A stretch of DNA of 64,000 bases from Planctomycetaceae bacterium (GCA_947490615.1 CANLHK010000010.1:62001-126000); one strand, 5' to 3'. Positions 1 through 9,392 are shown, counted from the stretch's first letter. The notes: a model not told the origin generated them from the letters alone. Numbers and translations: made by a program.

Positions 1-2094
1 CGCCACCGAAGTCAGACGCGCGACCTCCGCTTCTTGCATCGCGCGCTCAGCCTTCTCGTCGCCCTCGGAGAGCCGCAGCGCGAGATCGCGCATGGATGGC
101 GTTGGCGCTAGACCCCACGCGCGAACCTCATCGCCCGCCCACGCCTGAAAGCGACGAGAGAATTCTTCGCGCCCGACCTTGAACGCGCGGCGCATCGCCT
201 CTTCCTCACGAATGCCCTCGGCGTAGGAGAACAACAGCGTGCGCAGCGCCTCCCATCCAAAGGTCTCTTCAATGAACTCGACCATCCAACGACCCTGCGC
301 ATAGGCCTGCGGACGATCGGTCGGCCTGCGCGGACGGATGAACGCCCAGTTGATCGCATCGAGATCGAACAGCCCGCCGCGCTCCCATGCCGCGGCGAGC
401 ATCTGACAATTCTCGAAGGTGCGCGGAGTCTCTTCAAGCGTGACGGCGACCGCTTCGGTGAGCCAGTGAGGAATGCGATTCTTCGTCATCGAGAGCGTGA
501 CGGTGTGCGTGTATTCGTGGCGCAACACCGCGAGCGGATCAAAGAGGCCGAGGTGTTTGGTCTGCGGTCCATCCTTGGGGATCTCGATGGCGATGACCGG
601 GCCTGTGCAGACCGCGATGGTGTGAATGCGCGGCAAACCCGTGATGCGCACACCAAAGCTCCGATGGTCAGGCATGACATCGATGAGCGTCTTCTGCGCG
701 GGCTCATGACCGACGCGTCGACAGACTTCTTCATGCATGGTGTCGAGCACACCCGCGAGCAAGCGCGCCACGAGTGCCGCGTCGCCGTCAGGATGTCGAA
801 TGATGAAATGCTTGGTTTCGAGGCGCTTCCATCCCGCAAGCTCCTCCGCGAGTTTCAGCGTGAAGACCGTGCGCTCATCGTGGGGATCAAGTGCGACCGC
901 GGCGCGCAGATCGTCGACCGCATGCGATTCGAGACCGTCCTGCATCGAAAGCAACCCAAGTTCGCTCGGCGGAATCGACCACGCGGGCTCGCGCTCGGCG
1001 GCACGGCTGAGGATCTCACGCGCCTCTGCGTATTGACGATCGAGCGCCAACTGTCGACCGCAGATCACCAACGCCTCGGCAAGTCCTGGCTCGATCCGAT
1101 CGACGGCGCTGAGCGTCGTGCGCATCAAAGGAAAGTCGTATCGCGACGCGTCGATGGCAGCCTTCCACGCGAGCGCAACGGGCGGCGCATCGGCACGCGA
1201 GAGAAGCGGCTTGAGCGCTTCGAGTGCCGCATCAGGATCGTCCTGCACCAAGAGACTGTGCGCTTCGACACACGCGGCGTAGGGATGTTCCGCATCGAGC
1301 CGACGCAGCGCCGCGATCGCGTTGGCAGCGCCCGCAAAATCGAATCGCGCGATCGAGACCTCGCCCGCAAGTCGCCAACCGTCGGCGTTGCGTGGGCACA
1401 GCGCGAGAGCCTCGGCGAGCGCTTTCATCGCATCGACCATCGTGTGTCGATCGGCCAAGAGCTGCGCCTCACGCAGACGGATGCGCGGATCGAGCCGATC
1501 AAGTTCGTTGCGCGCGCGTGCGAGTGCCGCAAGGAGCGCGCGATACTCCCCCGCCGCCTTGGCATCGAGCCGAATGCGTAACGCACCGAGCTCGACTGCG
1601 GCGAGCACTTCCTCGACCGAACGCGACTTCGTGAGCGCCTCGCGGACCGCGTCTTGACTGGCGAGTTTCAGCGCCTCTGTCCGCTGTCCAAGCGCTGCGC
1701 ACGCGCGCGCGCGAAGACTGACAAGACGAAGATCTGTCTGCGTGGCCGTCGCAGCGAGCACGGCGGCGTAGTCACCGCGGCGCAACAACGCCTCAAGACG
1801 CCAATGGAGCGCGACCAACTCGTCCTTCAACGCAGGATCGTCAAGCCGCCCACGATCTAAGGCAACACGCGCGCGGCGCGAGGGAGTATCGAGATCAAGG
1901 TCGTCGTAGATTCCGTGAAGGACCCGAAACTCTTTGCGCTCCTCGTCCGTGAGGTATGAGGCCGTCACCGCCTCGAGCACCGCGGGAGAAGGTGGAACCG
2001 ACTCGGGAATCGAGGTCTCTTGCGCGCGCGAAAGTCCGCAAAGCGCGGCGGCGATGAGCACTCCCACAGCCGAGCAATGCCTGAAACGCGACAT
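1..2094 (-). CDS. TPR-rich secreted gluzincin-type metallopeptidase (3' end beyond window)
   Basis: The reading frame is open from an ATG at 2094 to the left edge, about 698 codons with no stop, so the C-terminus is missing. Residues 1-24 look like a signal peptide ending in an Ala/Leu-rich stretch before SRAQ. Residues about 60-450 are Ala/Leu-rich helical repeats with recurring TPR-type spacing. A zinc-site motif HEYTH lies at residues 526-530, followed by an acidic residue in HWLTEAVAV at about 547, the arrangement of MA-like (gluzincin) peptidases. I infer an exported peptidase with TPR substrate or partner modules. The start is supported by a TACTCT box ending 7 nt upstream and the immediate signal peptide. 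It is divergent from the gene at 2188. ORFs on the opposite strand here are shadows. Confidence 0.85.
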   Translation of the reverse strand, partial: MSRFRHCSAVGVLIAAALCGLSRAQETSIPESVPPSPAVLEAVTASYLTDEERKEFRVLHGIYDDLDLDTPSRRARVALDRGRLDDPALKDELVALHWRLEALLRRGDYAAVLAATATQTDLRLVSLRARACAALGQRTEALKLASQDAVREALTKSRSVEEVLAAVELGALRIRLDAKAAGEYRALLAALARARNELDRLDPRIRLREAQLLADRHTMVDAMKALAEALALCPRNADGWRLAGEVSIARFDFAGAANAIAALRRLDAEHPYAACVEAHSLLVQDDPDAALEALKPLLSRADAPPVALAWKAAIDASRYDFPLMRTTLSAVDRIEPGLAEALVICGRQLALDRQYAEAREILSRAAEREPAWSIPPSELGLLSMQDGLESHAVDDLRAAVALDPHDERTVFTLKLAEELAGWKRLETKHFIIRHPDGDAALVARLLAGVLDTMHEEVCRRVGHEPAQKTLIDVMPDHRSFGVRITGLPRIHTIAVCTGPVIAIEIPKDGPQTKHLGLFDPLAVLRHEYTHTVTLSMTKNRIPHWLTEAVAVTLEETPRTFENCQMLAAAWERGGLFDLDAINWAFIRPRRPTDRPQAYAQGRWMVEFIEETFGWEALRTLLFSYAEGIREEEAMRRAFKVGREEFSRRFQAWAGDEVRAWGLAPTPSMRDLALRLSEGDEKAERAMQEAEVARLTSVA

Positions 2095-2101
2095 GGAAGC
2101 A

Positions 2102-2107
2102 AGAGTA
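2102..2107 (-). promoter_or_regulatory. candidate -10 box (TACTCT) for leaderless start at 2094
   Basis: TACTCT on the minus strand ends 7 nt before the ATG at 2094, with no Shine-Dalgarno sequence between. It fits the TAnnnT pattern seen before many starts in this window. Confidence 0.45.
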
Positions 2108-2172
2108 CCACCGGCGCAACCGCTCATCGCGTGATGGAAGCCCGGGTCACGGCGGAATCACGAACACTGCGC

Positions 2173-2178
2173 TACCGT
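2173..2178 (+). promoter_or_regulatory. candidate -10 box (TACCGT) for leaderless start at 2188
   Basis: TACCGT ends 9 nt before the ATG at 2188. No ribosome-binding site is visible in the gap. Confidence 0.4.
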
Positions 2179-2187
2179 CCTCAAGTC

Positions 2188-3081
2188 ATGCTCCCGCTCT
2201 TGGTCCTCCTTCTTCAAGTCACGCCACCCGCGACCACGCAGGTCGTTCCCGTGGTCACAGCACCGCCCACGGCCTCTGCGGAGCGCGTCGATCGTTTCCT
2301 CACGGAACTCGAAGCTTCGGGCGCCACGATCAAGAGCTACAGCGGAGCGCTGGCGCTTGAGAAGTACGACGCCTTGGTCGAGGAATCGGAACGCCGATTC
2401 GGACGAGTCGTGTTAGAGAAGGTCGTGTTAGAAAAGAAGGACAGCGCGCAACGATTTGCCATCTACTTTGACGAGTTCGTCGATGGTTCGGGTCGCTCCG
2501 ATCGTTCCGTCGACCATTGGATCTACAAGGACGGTTGGCTCTGCGAGCAGGACCACCGCAACAAGAGTTTCACCAAGCGGCAGATCGTGGCGCCAGGCGA
2601 GTCGTTTGATCCACTCGCGCTTGGCCAGGGACCGATTCCCATTCCGATCGGTCAGAAGAAGTCGGAAGTGCTCGCGCGCTTTGAGGTGTCCGAGGGCGAA
2701 CTGCCTGCGGACATCCCCTTGCTTGGTTCTTTGCAGAATGTCGCGGCGCTGAAGCTCATTCCTCGCGCTGGAACCTCGATGGCCAAGGAGACCGCGTCGG
2801 TCGAACTCTTCTACGACCGCCTGACGCTTGCCCCCACGGGTGTGGTCATTCGCGAAAAGAACGGCAATCGCACCGTTGCGCGCATCACGCGTCCTGTCAT
2901 CAACGGTGAGGTGCGCGACGAAGATCGCGCGCTGCTCGAGATCCCCGCGCCTGATCCCAAGGAATGGACAATCGATGTGCGACCGTGGCAAGGCGCAGAG
3001 CGCGTGAAGCCGACGGAACCGAAGCTCGATCCGAAGTCCGACGCGCCGAAACCTGATGCGGCCCCCGCCGCGAAACCCTGA
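2188..3081 (+). CDS. secreted LolA-like / planctomycete TIGR03009-type protein
   Basis: A 297-residue protein. The ATG at 2188 is chosen over an in-frame upstream start (2020) because it begins directly with a hydrophobic signal peptide (MLPLLVLLLQV) and is preceded by a -10-like box. The body alternates beta strands: a strand pair with SGALALEKY, a series ending in IYFDEFVDGSG, the tryptophan strand HWIYKDGWL, and later VELFYDRLTLAPTGVVIREK. This is the layout of LolA/LppX-like outer-membrane lipoprotein-carrier folds, and planctomycetes have a related paralogous family. The C-terminus (about residue 270 on) is Lys/Pro/Ala-rich and probably disordered. Likely periplasmic; ligand unknown. Confidence 0.75.
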   Translation: MLPLLVLLLQVTPPATTQVVPVVTAPPTASAERVDRFLTELEASGATIKSYSGALALEKYDALVEESERRFGRVVLEKVVLEKKDSAQRFAIYFDEFVDGSGRSDRSVDHWIYKDGWLCEQDHRNKSFTKRQIVAPGESFDPLALGQGPIPIPIGQKKSEVLARFEVSEGELPADIPLLGSLQNVAALKLIPRAGTSMAKETASVELFYDRLTLAPTGVVIREKNGNRTVARITRPVINGEVRDEDRALLEIPAPDPKEWTIDVRPWQGAERVKPTEPKLDPKSDAPKPDAAPAAKP

Positions 3082-3102
3082 GTCGTCCTGCGTCGCGCGA
3101 CC

Positions 3103-4308
3103 TTACGGCCGCAGACTCACCTGCTCCACGATCTCAAGCCCGAACCCATGCAGGCCAGGCATCGCCTTGCGCGGATGATTGGTGAGCACGCGCAGTCGAG
3201 AAAGTCCGAGGTCGCGCAGGATCTGTCCGCCGATCCCGAACTCGCGACTGTCCATCGGTTGTGCACGCGCGCCGACGCCTTCGGTCCGCGTGAGGTCGGG
3301 CGTGTTGGCGTCATCGTTCGGACGACGAATCTGCTGCAGACGCGCGAAGAAATCTTCGCCCGCACCTTCGGGGCGCAGGTAGACGATGGCGCCGCGTCCT
3401 TCGCGTTGAATCGCCCGCATCGACGCGCGCAAATCGTCGCCCGAACTCGGCGCTCCTGACGCGGACTTGATGCCGAAGATGTCACCGAGCAAGTCGCGGC
3501 GATGCATGCGCACGAGGACAGCATCAGCGGTCTCAGGAATCCGACCATGGACATCGGGAACACCGATGCCTCCGCACGACAACACGAGATGAGGCACTGG
3601 ATCCACCGCGCTCTCAAAGGCGAGCAGCGAGAAGGTCCCCTCGGGAGTGTCGATGCGCGCGCCGCATGCTGGCTCAACGCGACGCACGAGGGTCTCGCGC
3701 GCCAGTCGGTACTCGATGATCTGCTCGACCGAACACATCTTGATGGCGTGTTGTGCACAGACGCGCTCAAGATCAGGAATCCGCGCCATCTCGCCGCTCT
3801 CCAGCACGATCTCGATGATCGCCGCAGCAGGATGCAGTCCTGCGAGCTTGCACAAATCGACTGAGCCCTCGGTCTGACCTGTGCGCACCAAGACGCCACC
3901 AGGACGCGCGCGCAACGGATTGATGTGACCAGGCCGCACAAAGTCGTCGGCGGAAGAATGGGGACTCGCGAGCAACTGAATCGACTTGGCGCGATCGCGC
4001 GCGCTGATGCCTGTGCCGACGCCGTGCTTGGGATGTCCGTCCACGGTCACCGTGAACGCGGTGCCTCGCACACTCGTGTTCACACCTGTCTGCGGCCCGA
4101 GGTCCAACCGCTCGCAGTCTTCGGCCGTCATCGCGACGCAGAGATAGCCCGCGCCAACTCGGGTGAGGAAGTTGATCATGTCCGCAGTCATCGACTGCGC
4201 GGCCACCACGAAATCGCCTTCGTTCTCGCGGTTTTCGTCGTCGACGAGCACGATCGCCTTTCCGAGGCGCAGGTCTTCGAGGATCTCAGGAATCGACGCG
4301 AAGCTCAT
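3103..4308 (-). CDS. ribB: 3,4-dihydroxy-2-butanone-4-phosphate synthase fused to degenerate GTP cyclohydrolase II domain (RibBX-like)
   Basis: A 401-residue fusion. The N-terminal half is RibB: the acidic motif DDENRENEGDFV is intact near residue 25, as are the RPGHINPLRARPGGVL and VDLCKLAGL segments, so ribulose-5-phosphate to DHBP activity is expected. One oddity is GQTEG where GHTEA is usual, placing Gln at a position that is His in many RibB. The C-terminal half follows the RibA fold to its end (FGIGGQILRDLG, VLTNHPRKA) but lacks the zinc cysteines: HSEC is replaced by HRRD and the RCDCG segment is gone. The catalytic QEGRGIG is replaced by PEGAGED. GTP cyclohydrolase II activity is therefore unlikely. 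The start at 4308 overlaps the stop of the upstream peptidase gene by ATGA, implying translational coupling. Confidence 0.92.
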   Translation of the reverse strand: MSFASIPEILEDLRLGKAIVLVDDENRENEGDFVVAAQSMTADMINFLTRVGAGYLCVAMTAEDCERLDLGPQTGVNTSVRGTAFTVTVDGHPKHGVGTGISARDRAKSIQLLASPHSSADDFVRPGHINPLRARPGGVLVRTGQTEGSVDLCKLAGLHPAAAIIEIVLESGEMARIPDLERVCAQHAIKMCSVEQIIEYRLARETLVRRVEPACGARIDTPEGTFSLLAFESAVDPVPHLVLSCGGIGVPDVHGRIPETADAVLVRMHRRDLLGDIFGIKSASGAPSSGDDLRASMRAIQREGRGAIVYLRPEGAGEDFFARLQQIRRPNDDANTPDLTRTEGVGARAQPMDSREFGIGGQILRDLGLSRLRVLTNHPRKAMPGLHGFGLEIVEQVSLRP

Positions 4309-5630
4309 CCGCCACCACCCACAAGATGCGCGTGACGCGCCCAAAGCGTTTCCATCAACTGCTTGTGCGCGCTGGCGAGTGCTGGTTCATCGAGGCGATG
4401 CGCAATGGCGACCAACAGTTCGATGAGCCAGTGGAAATCGGCGACGGAAATGAACTCGCGACCGACGCGGCCCTTGGCAGAGCCCGCGAGGACTTCATCA
4501 ATCTCCTGCATGTTGTGGTAGTTGCCCAATGGCAAGCAGAGACAGGTCGAGCAGAGTCCGAAGCTGGCGAAGGCGGTTGCTTCACAGGCGCCGCCAGGCA
4601 TGAGCTTGCGTTGGAATCGAAACGAGGGAGTCTCCTTCGCGTGCGCGGCGGCAAGGTCGCCGATTCGATTGGTGAGTTCAGGAGTAAACACGCTGAGTCG
4701 ATCGCCGACGCGCACGATCGGTCCTGCGCCGATCGGCGAATCATGCGGGAAACTGCGGGAATTCTCGAGGCAGACCAGACGGGTGCCCCGTGGAACCGTG
4801 CCGTCGCGCGCGGCGCCGATCGCACCGATGAAGCCGATCTCTTCGCTGCGTGTGAAGAGTAAGGCGACATGCGCACACGACGCGCTGCGCGAAATCACAT
4901 CAAACGCCAAGAGCGCCGCCGCGACGGCCGCGAGGTCATCGCAGGCGTGCGTGTGCGCGATCCCGTCACGCACTGAGGCGTCGGCAAACTTCCAACGCGC
5001 CACAGAACCCGCAGCGACATGCTTGGCCGCTGCAGGATCCACAAGCTTCGCGACCACCGTCTTGAACGGCTTCGAGGGCAGCTCGATCGTGGAATCCAAC
5101 GAGACGATCTTGGCGAGCGTGGAACGCCGGAAGTTCGGATCGAAGACCTCAAGCTGCGCGCCGACGAAGTAGGGATCGTGCACGCCGCCGCGAAACTCAA
5201 GGTCAAGCTCGATGCTCTTCTTCCCCCTGCCCATGCCCTTGCTTCGCACCGCGGTCACCACAAACGCAGGATGGTCGAGATGCGCCGTGAACATCACGGG
5301 TCGCGCGCCCTTGGCGCAGGCTGCGAGAAAACCATGTTGGGCAATCGTGAGATTGCCGCTGCGGTCGCGCGACAACACCAAGCGATCGCGGCGTGCCTCG
5401 ACCCAACCTTCGATCGCAGCGATCACCTGCTCTTCGCGGCCCGCTGCGGTTGGCAGCGAGGTGATCGCGAGTAAGAATTTCTCGCGCAGACGACGCACCG
5501 CCGCAGAGGTTCCCAGCGCCTTCCCACGCGCGCCCGTCTTTGATTGCACGGCGTGCTTCACGGCGGGGCTCACGGCTGCCTTCACGGCGGGCCTTTTTTT
5601 TGCCTTGATCAGGCGGCTTTTCACGGGCAT
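4305..5630 (-). CDS. M42/M28-type zinc aminopeptidase
   Basis: A 441-residue protein. Residues 1-35 are a Lys/Ala/Pro-rich tail resembling a histone-H1-like extension, unusual for this family. The peptidase core carries the co-catalytic metal motifs in order: HLDHP (about 117), HACDDLAA, the catalytic Glu pair in TRSEEIGFIG, the LEN motif, and a terminal His in GNYHNM. M42 family enzymes are cytosolic dinuclear-metal aminopeptidases acting on short peptides. The start at 5630 is supported by GGAGA six bases upstream; the reading frame extends further 5' but lacks support. It is co-transcribed with the RibB fusion (ATGA overlap) and divergent from argS. Confidence 0.85.
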   Translation of the reverse strand: MPVKSRLIKAKKRPAVKAAVSPAVKHAVQSKTGARGKALGTSAAVRRLREKFLLAITSLPTAAGREEQVIAAIEGWVEARRDRLVLSRDRSGNLTIAQHGFLAACAKGARPVMFTAHLDHPAFVVTAVRSKGMGRGKKSIELDLEFRGGVHDPYFVGAQLEVFDPNFRRSTLAKIVSLDSTIELPSKPFKTVVAKLVDPAAAKHVAAGSVARWKFADASVRDGIAHTHACDDLAAVAAALLAFDVISRSASCAHVALLFTRSEEIGFIGAIGAARDGTVPRGTRLVCLENSRSFPHDSPIGAGPIVRVGDRLSVFTPELTNRIGDLAAAHAKETPSFRFQRKLMPGGACEATAFASFGLCSTCLCLPLGNYHNMQEIDEVLAGSAKGRVGREFISVADFHWLIELLVAIAHRLDEPALASAHKQLMETLWARHAHLVGGGG

Positions 5631-5690
5631 CGCAATCTCCTGAGGTCCGCGATGGTAATCGCAGCACGCACGGTGTGGGCCACGCTTCGA

Positions 5691-5696
5691 TACCAT
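5691..5696 (+). promoter_or_regulatory. candidate -10 box (TACCAT) upstream of argS
   Basis: TACCAT ends 10 nt before the argS ATG, consistent with a leaderless or very short leader. Confidence 0.35.
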
Positions 5697-5706
5697 CCCG
5701 ACCCCG

Positions 5707-7587
5707 ATGTCCGCAACGCCGTCCGCACCAGTGTCTGCACCATGCACCGCAAGTCCGCGCTCCGCGTGTGATCCCGCGACCACGCTCGACGAGCGGTTTC
5801 GCGCGGCGATCCGTGCTGTGACCGGCTCGGAAGCGGATCCACAGATTCGTGCCAGTGCCAACGCCAAGTTCGGTGACTTTCAGGTCAACGCCGCAATGGC
5901 GCTCGCCAAGGAACGCGGCGGCAATCCGCGCGCGCTTGCCGAAGAGATTCTCAAGCGTGCGGATCTCGCGGGGATCGCCAGCGCGTGCGAGGTCGCGGGA
6001 CCGGGCTTCATCAATGTCACCTTGGAGACAGAGTTTCTGACCGCGCGTCTTGAAGAACTCTCGCGCAGCCAGAGCTTTGGCATTCCACCAGCGCTCGATC
6101 GACACGCAGTGGTCATTGATCTTTGCGGTGTGAATGTCGCCAAGCAGATGCATGTCGGACATCTGCGGGCGACCATCATTGGCGACTCCCTGGCGCGCGT
6201 CTTTGAACGACTCGGACGCAAGGTCTGGCGCGAGAATCATCTTGGCGACTGGGGACTTCCCATCGCCATGACGCTTGCGCGACTCATCCGCGAACGCGTC
6301 AACTTTGCCACGCTCACGCTCGACGATCTCAACACCAACTACCGCGCCGCGCAGGTCGAAACCAGCACCGCCGACCTCGATGCGGCCACGCGCTTTCACT
6401 GCGGACCGCATCGCCTCGCGGAGTTCGAGATCCAATACGAACCCGCGCGCGGAGCGATGGAGAACGCGAAAAAGACGCTGGTTCGCCTGCAATCGGGCGA
6501 CGCCGAGATCGTGCGCGATTGGGAGCGCCTAATCGAAGTGACGATGGAGCAGGTCTACGACGCCGCGCGCATTCTCCATGTCAAGGTCGGCCCCGAGAAC
6601 AACCGCGGCGAGAGTTTCTTCCGCGATCGACTCGCAGGGGTCATCGAAGCCTTTGCCAAGTCGGGCTTCTCCAAGAGTGATCAAGGCGCCATCGTCGTTC
6701 CGTTTGCCGACCGTGAACGGCCGCTCCTGATTCAGAAGTCCGATGGCGGATTCCTCTACGCCACCACGGACCTTGCCGCGTTGCGCTTTCGCACCGCGGA
6801 ACTCGACGGCAGCCTCGTCGTCTATGTCGTCGATGCACGACAGCGCGATCACTTCCGCGATGTCTTTGACGCGGCGCGTCTGGTTGGATGGAACACCACG
6901 AAAGATGGCGCAGAGTCCACACTCGTGCATCTTGGCTTTGGCGCGGTACTCGGCAGCGACAAAAAGCCGCTCAAGACGCGCTCAGGCGAAAACTTCACCC
7001 TGAAGGATCTGCTCGATGAAGCGTGCGAGCGCGGCACCGCCGAAGTCGTGCGCCGCGCCGAAGATCCCAACGCGCCGACGCACGGACTCTCGCCGAAAGC
7101 TCTCGCAGAGATCGGTGCCGCCGTCGGCATCGCGGCGGTGAAGTACGCCGATCTCTCGGGCGATCTCACCAAGGACTATGTCTTTGACCTCGATCGCATG
7201 ATCGCCTTCGAAGGTGACACGGGGCCGTATCTTCAGTACGCCCACGCGCGCATCGCGTCGATTCTTGGCAAGTCCAACGAGAACGACGCCGTCCTCGCTT
7301 CGGCGCCACTTCTCTTGCGCGATCCAGCCGAACGCGCGTTGGCACTCCATCTCCTTCGCTACGCGCCGATGGTGCTCGATGTCGGCCGCACGCTTGAGAC
7401 CAACCGCGTCGGTGCGTACCTCGCGCAACTCGCCACGCTCTTCAACGGCTTCTATCAAGCTTGTCCCGTTCTGAAGGCTGACGACGCAGCGGCGCGACTC
7501 TCGCGGCTGCGACTCTGCGCGCTCACGCGGGCGGTCCTTGCCGATGGGCTCTCGCTCTACGGCATCGTCGCGCCGAATCGGATGTGA
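5707..7587 (+). CDS. argS: arginyl-tRNA synthetase
   Basis: A 626-residue class I aminoacyl-tRNA synthetase that charges tRNA-Arg. The N-terminal additional domain (about 25-115) includes NAKFGDFQVNAAMALAK. The HIGH motif appears as HVGH in VNVAKQMHVGHLRATI (about 140-155), typical of ArgS. Downstream are NRGESFFRD, GGFLYATTDLAAL and VHLGFGAVLGSDKKPLKTR, the KMSKS-equivalent region, which is often degenerate in ArgS. The C-terminal anticodon-binding helical domain carries YLQYAHARIASIL. Length is usual for the family. Divergent from the M42 peptidase gene. Confidence 0.97.
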   Translation: MSATPSAPVSAPCTASPRSACDPATTLDERFRAAIRAVTGSEADPQIRASANAKFGDFQVNAAMALAKERGGNPRALAEEILKRADLAGIASACEVAGPGFINVTLETEFLTARLEELSRSQSFGIPPALDRHAVVIDLCGVNVAKQMHVGHLRATIIGDSLARVFERLGRKVWRENHLGDWGLPIAMTLARLIRERVNFATLTLDDLNTNYRAAQVETSTADLDAATRFHCGPHRLAEFEIQYEPARGAMENAKKTLVRLQSGDAEIVRDWERLIEVTMEQVYDAARILHVKVGPENNRGESFFRDRLAGVIEAFAKSGFSKSDQGAIVVPFADRERPLLIQKSDGGFLYATTDLAALRFRTAELDGSLVVYVVDARQRDHFRDVFDAARLVGWNTTKDGAESTLVHLGFGAVLGSDKKPLKTRSGENFTLKDLLDEACERGTAEVVRRAEDPNAPTHGLSPKALAEIGAAVGIAAVKYADLSGDLTKDYVFDLDRMIAFEGDTGPYLQYAHARIASILGKSNENDAVLASAPLLLRDPAERALALHLLRYAPMVLDVGRTLETNRVGAYLAQLATLFNGFYQACPVLKADDAAARLSRLRLCALTRAVLADGLSLYGIVAPNRM

Positions 7588-7595
7588 GGACGAGC

Positions 7596-8657
7596 TCAGC
7601 TCGCTGGCGCAACCAGAAGGCGATTGCGCTGGATCAGCGCGTACATCGCGCCGAACACCGCCACTTGCAGCGGAACGCCGACGACGAGGATCCCTACACA
7701 GAACAGGAGCAAGCTCAACGCGGCCAGCACCGATGTCACGATGAGCAAGAGGAGCATCGAAAGCCCACACCCTTCGCTGTTTCGCCAACTCAGCGCGAAA
7801 GCGTCCATCACACTGCGCCGACCAAACATCGGATCGACCACGATGGTGGGAGCGTGCACGACGCGCAGGACCACCACGGCGAATCCGCACAGAAAGAGCA
7901 GCATGGTGATCACCATGGCCAAGATCACGGTGGCGCTGGGTCCCATCGGCCCGCCCTGCGTGAGCGCGTGCACACCCATGACAAGAAACAGCGGAATCAG
8001 AGCCAACAGAGCGACCGCGATGTAGATCGCGATGAACAGCATCCCCGCGAGCACTGCTGCGCCGTAGCGACGAAATCCTTGGAAGAGATCTCCGAGTTGC
8101 CCTCGACCAGCGAGGATTTCCGCGGCGGCGTAGACCATGCCCGCGGCGAGCGGAAGTCCCACAAAGATCTGCAACAGCACATCGAAGCAACTCACGACGC
8201 CCATGACCGAATTGGCAATTCGGCGAGCCTCCTCATCGCTCCCGCGCGCAGTCACCCTCACGAAGATCTGCGCGATCCACTGCGGTGCGCCGACGACGAT
8301 GCAGAGCCCAAGCCAGGTCAGCGAGAGTGCGATCCATGATGGCCAGCGATTCCAAAGCGAGCGCCACGCCAACGAGAGCGCATGCGGTGCGCTGTACTGC
8401 CCAAGCGCACTGCCTGTCGTGGAAGAGGTCGGACTCGGGAGTACCCCGTCCACCGAAATCGGCGGGCTCTGCTGAAACAATCCCGCCAGCATTGGGTCGC
8501 TCGACGCCATCACCCACGCGGACGCGCCCCCCATGGCGACGAGCGTGTTTGGACGCATCGCGCCCACCCGCACCATCGCCTCGAGTTGCTCTCGCGTGTA
8601 GGGGCCTGTTGGTTTCGGCGAGTCCGATGAGTCGTCGAGGACGAACCAGGTGTTCAT
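7596..8657 (-). CDS. GYF_2-domain multi-pass membrane protein
   Basis: A 353-residue protein. Residues 1-50 match the GYF_2 pattern: WFVLDD near the start, then GPYTREQLEAMVRVGAMRP and TLVAM. GYF_2 is common at the N-terminus of bacterial membrane proteins and is thought to mediate protein contacts. A Ser/Pro linker (about 60-95) leads to a C-terminal membrane region with five or six hydrophobic helices, among them PSWIALSLTWLGLCIVVGAP, a long ILAMVITMLLFLCGFAVVVL stretch and LLLLIVTSVLAALSLLLFCV. The start at 8657 is the first Met before the GYF domain; the much longer frame upstream runs antisense through upp and the methyltransferase and is rejected. Role unknown. Confidence 0.85.
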   Translation of the reverse strand: MNTWFVLDDSSDSPKPTGPYTREQLEAMVRVGAMRPNTLVAMGGASAWVMASSDPMLAGLFQQSPPISVDGVLPSPTSSTTGSALGQYSAPHALSLAWRSLWNRWPSWIALSLTWLGLCIVVGAPQWIAQIFVRVTARGSDEEARRIANSVMGVVSCFDVLLQIFVGLPLAAGMVYAAAEILAGRGQLGDLFQGFRRYGAAVLAGMLFIAIYIAVALLALIPLFLVMGVHALTQGGPMGPSATVILAMVITMLLFLCGFAVVVLRVVHAPTIVVDPMFGRRSVMDAFALSWRNSEGCGLSMLLLLIVTSVLAALSLLLFCVGILVVGVPLQVAVFGAMYALIQRNRLLVAPAS

Positions 8658-8714
8658 GGTGGGCGCTCCCGCGAGTCCGTTGGCACGATCACTCCACTCC
8701 CGCAGCGGGCACAC

Positions 8715-8720
8715 TACTCT
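8715..8720 (+). promoter_or_regulatory. candidate -10 box (TACTCT) upstream of upp
   Basis: TACTCT ends 6 nt before the upp ATG, with no Shine-Dalgarno sequence. Confidence 0.45.
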
Positions 8721-8726
8721 GCCCGC

Positions 8727-9374
8727 ATGCCCTCCCCCAGTGCACGGTTCAAGAGCGTTCGGATCTACGACCACCCGCTTATCCAGCACAAGCTCACGAT
8801 CATGCGGGACCAACGCACGGAGCATGAACAGTTCCGCCAGTTGCTCAATCAGATCGCGGGGCTGATGGCCTACGACATTTGCAGCAACCTCCCCGTCACG
8901 AGCCATGAGATCGAAACTCCCATCGCGCGCATGACGGGCGTCAAGCTCGCGAACACGACGACCATCGTTCCGATCCTCCGTGCGGGACTCGCGATGATGG
9001 ATGGACTCTTGGCGCTCTTTCCCGAGGCGCATGTCGGGCATGTCGGCATCTTTCGCGATGAAAAGACGGCCAAGCCTGTGACCTACTACGCGAAGTTCCC
9101 CGCGAACATCGCGCACGGTCCCGTGATCCTCGTCGATCCCATGCTCGCGACGGGTGGAAGCGCCGTCCACGCGGTGAACCTCCTCAAAGAGGCAGGTTGC
9201 CGCGACATTCGACTGGTCTGCCTCGTCGCCGCGCCCGAAGGCATCACCGCTCTTCACGCCGCGCACCCCGATCTGCCGATTCATGTCGCGTCCGTCGACG
9301 AGCGGCTGAATGAGCGGTTCTACATCGTGCCTGGTCTTGGCGACGCAGGCGACCGCATCTTCGGCACGCAGTGA
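8727..9374 (+). CDS. upp: uracil phosphoribosyltransferase
   Basis: A 215-residue protein of standard UPRT length. It converts uracil and PRPP to UMP in pyrimidine salvage. Family features are visible in order: DHPLIQHKLTIMRD at the N-terminus, the IVPILRAGLAM loop, FRDEKT, the PRPP-binding loop VDPMLATGGSAVHA, and the C-terminal uracil-binding strand with YIVPGLGDAGDRIFGT. Eighteen bases separate it from the DNA methyltransferase gene, suggesting one transcript. Confidence 0.97.
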   Translation: MPSPSARFKSVRIYDHPLIQHKLTIMRDQRTEHEQFRQLLNQIAGLMAYDICSNLPVTSHEIETPIARMTGVKLANTTTIVPILRAGLAMMDGLLALFPEAHVGHVGIFRDEKTAKPVTYYAKFPANIAHGPVILVDPMLATGGSAVHAVNLLKEAGCRDIRLVCLVAAPEGITALHAAHPDLPIHVASVDERLNERFYIVPGLGDAGDRIFGTQ

Positions 9375-9392
9375 CGGCGTTGGCGCCGCACG

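Noticed and set aside
466-1581. 371-codon plus-strand ORF
   Set aside because: It is antisense to a minus-strand frame open from 2094 to the left edge that has a signal peptide, helical repeats and HEYTH; the plus-strand product is Arg/His-rich with no domain.
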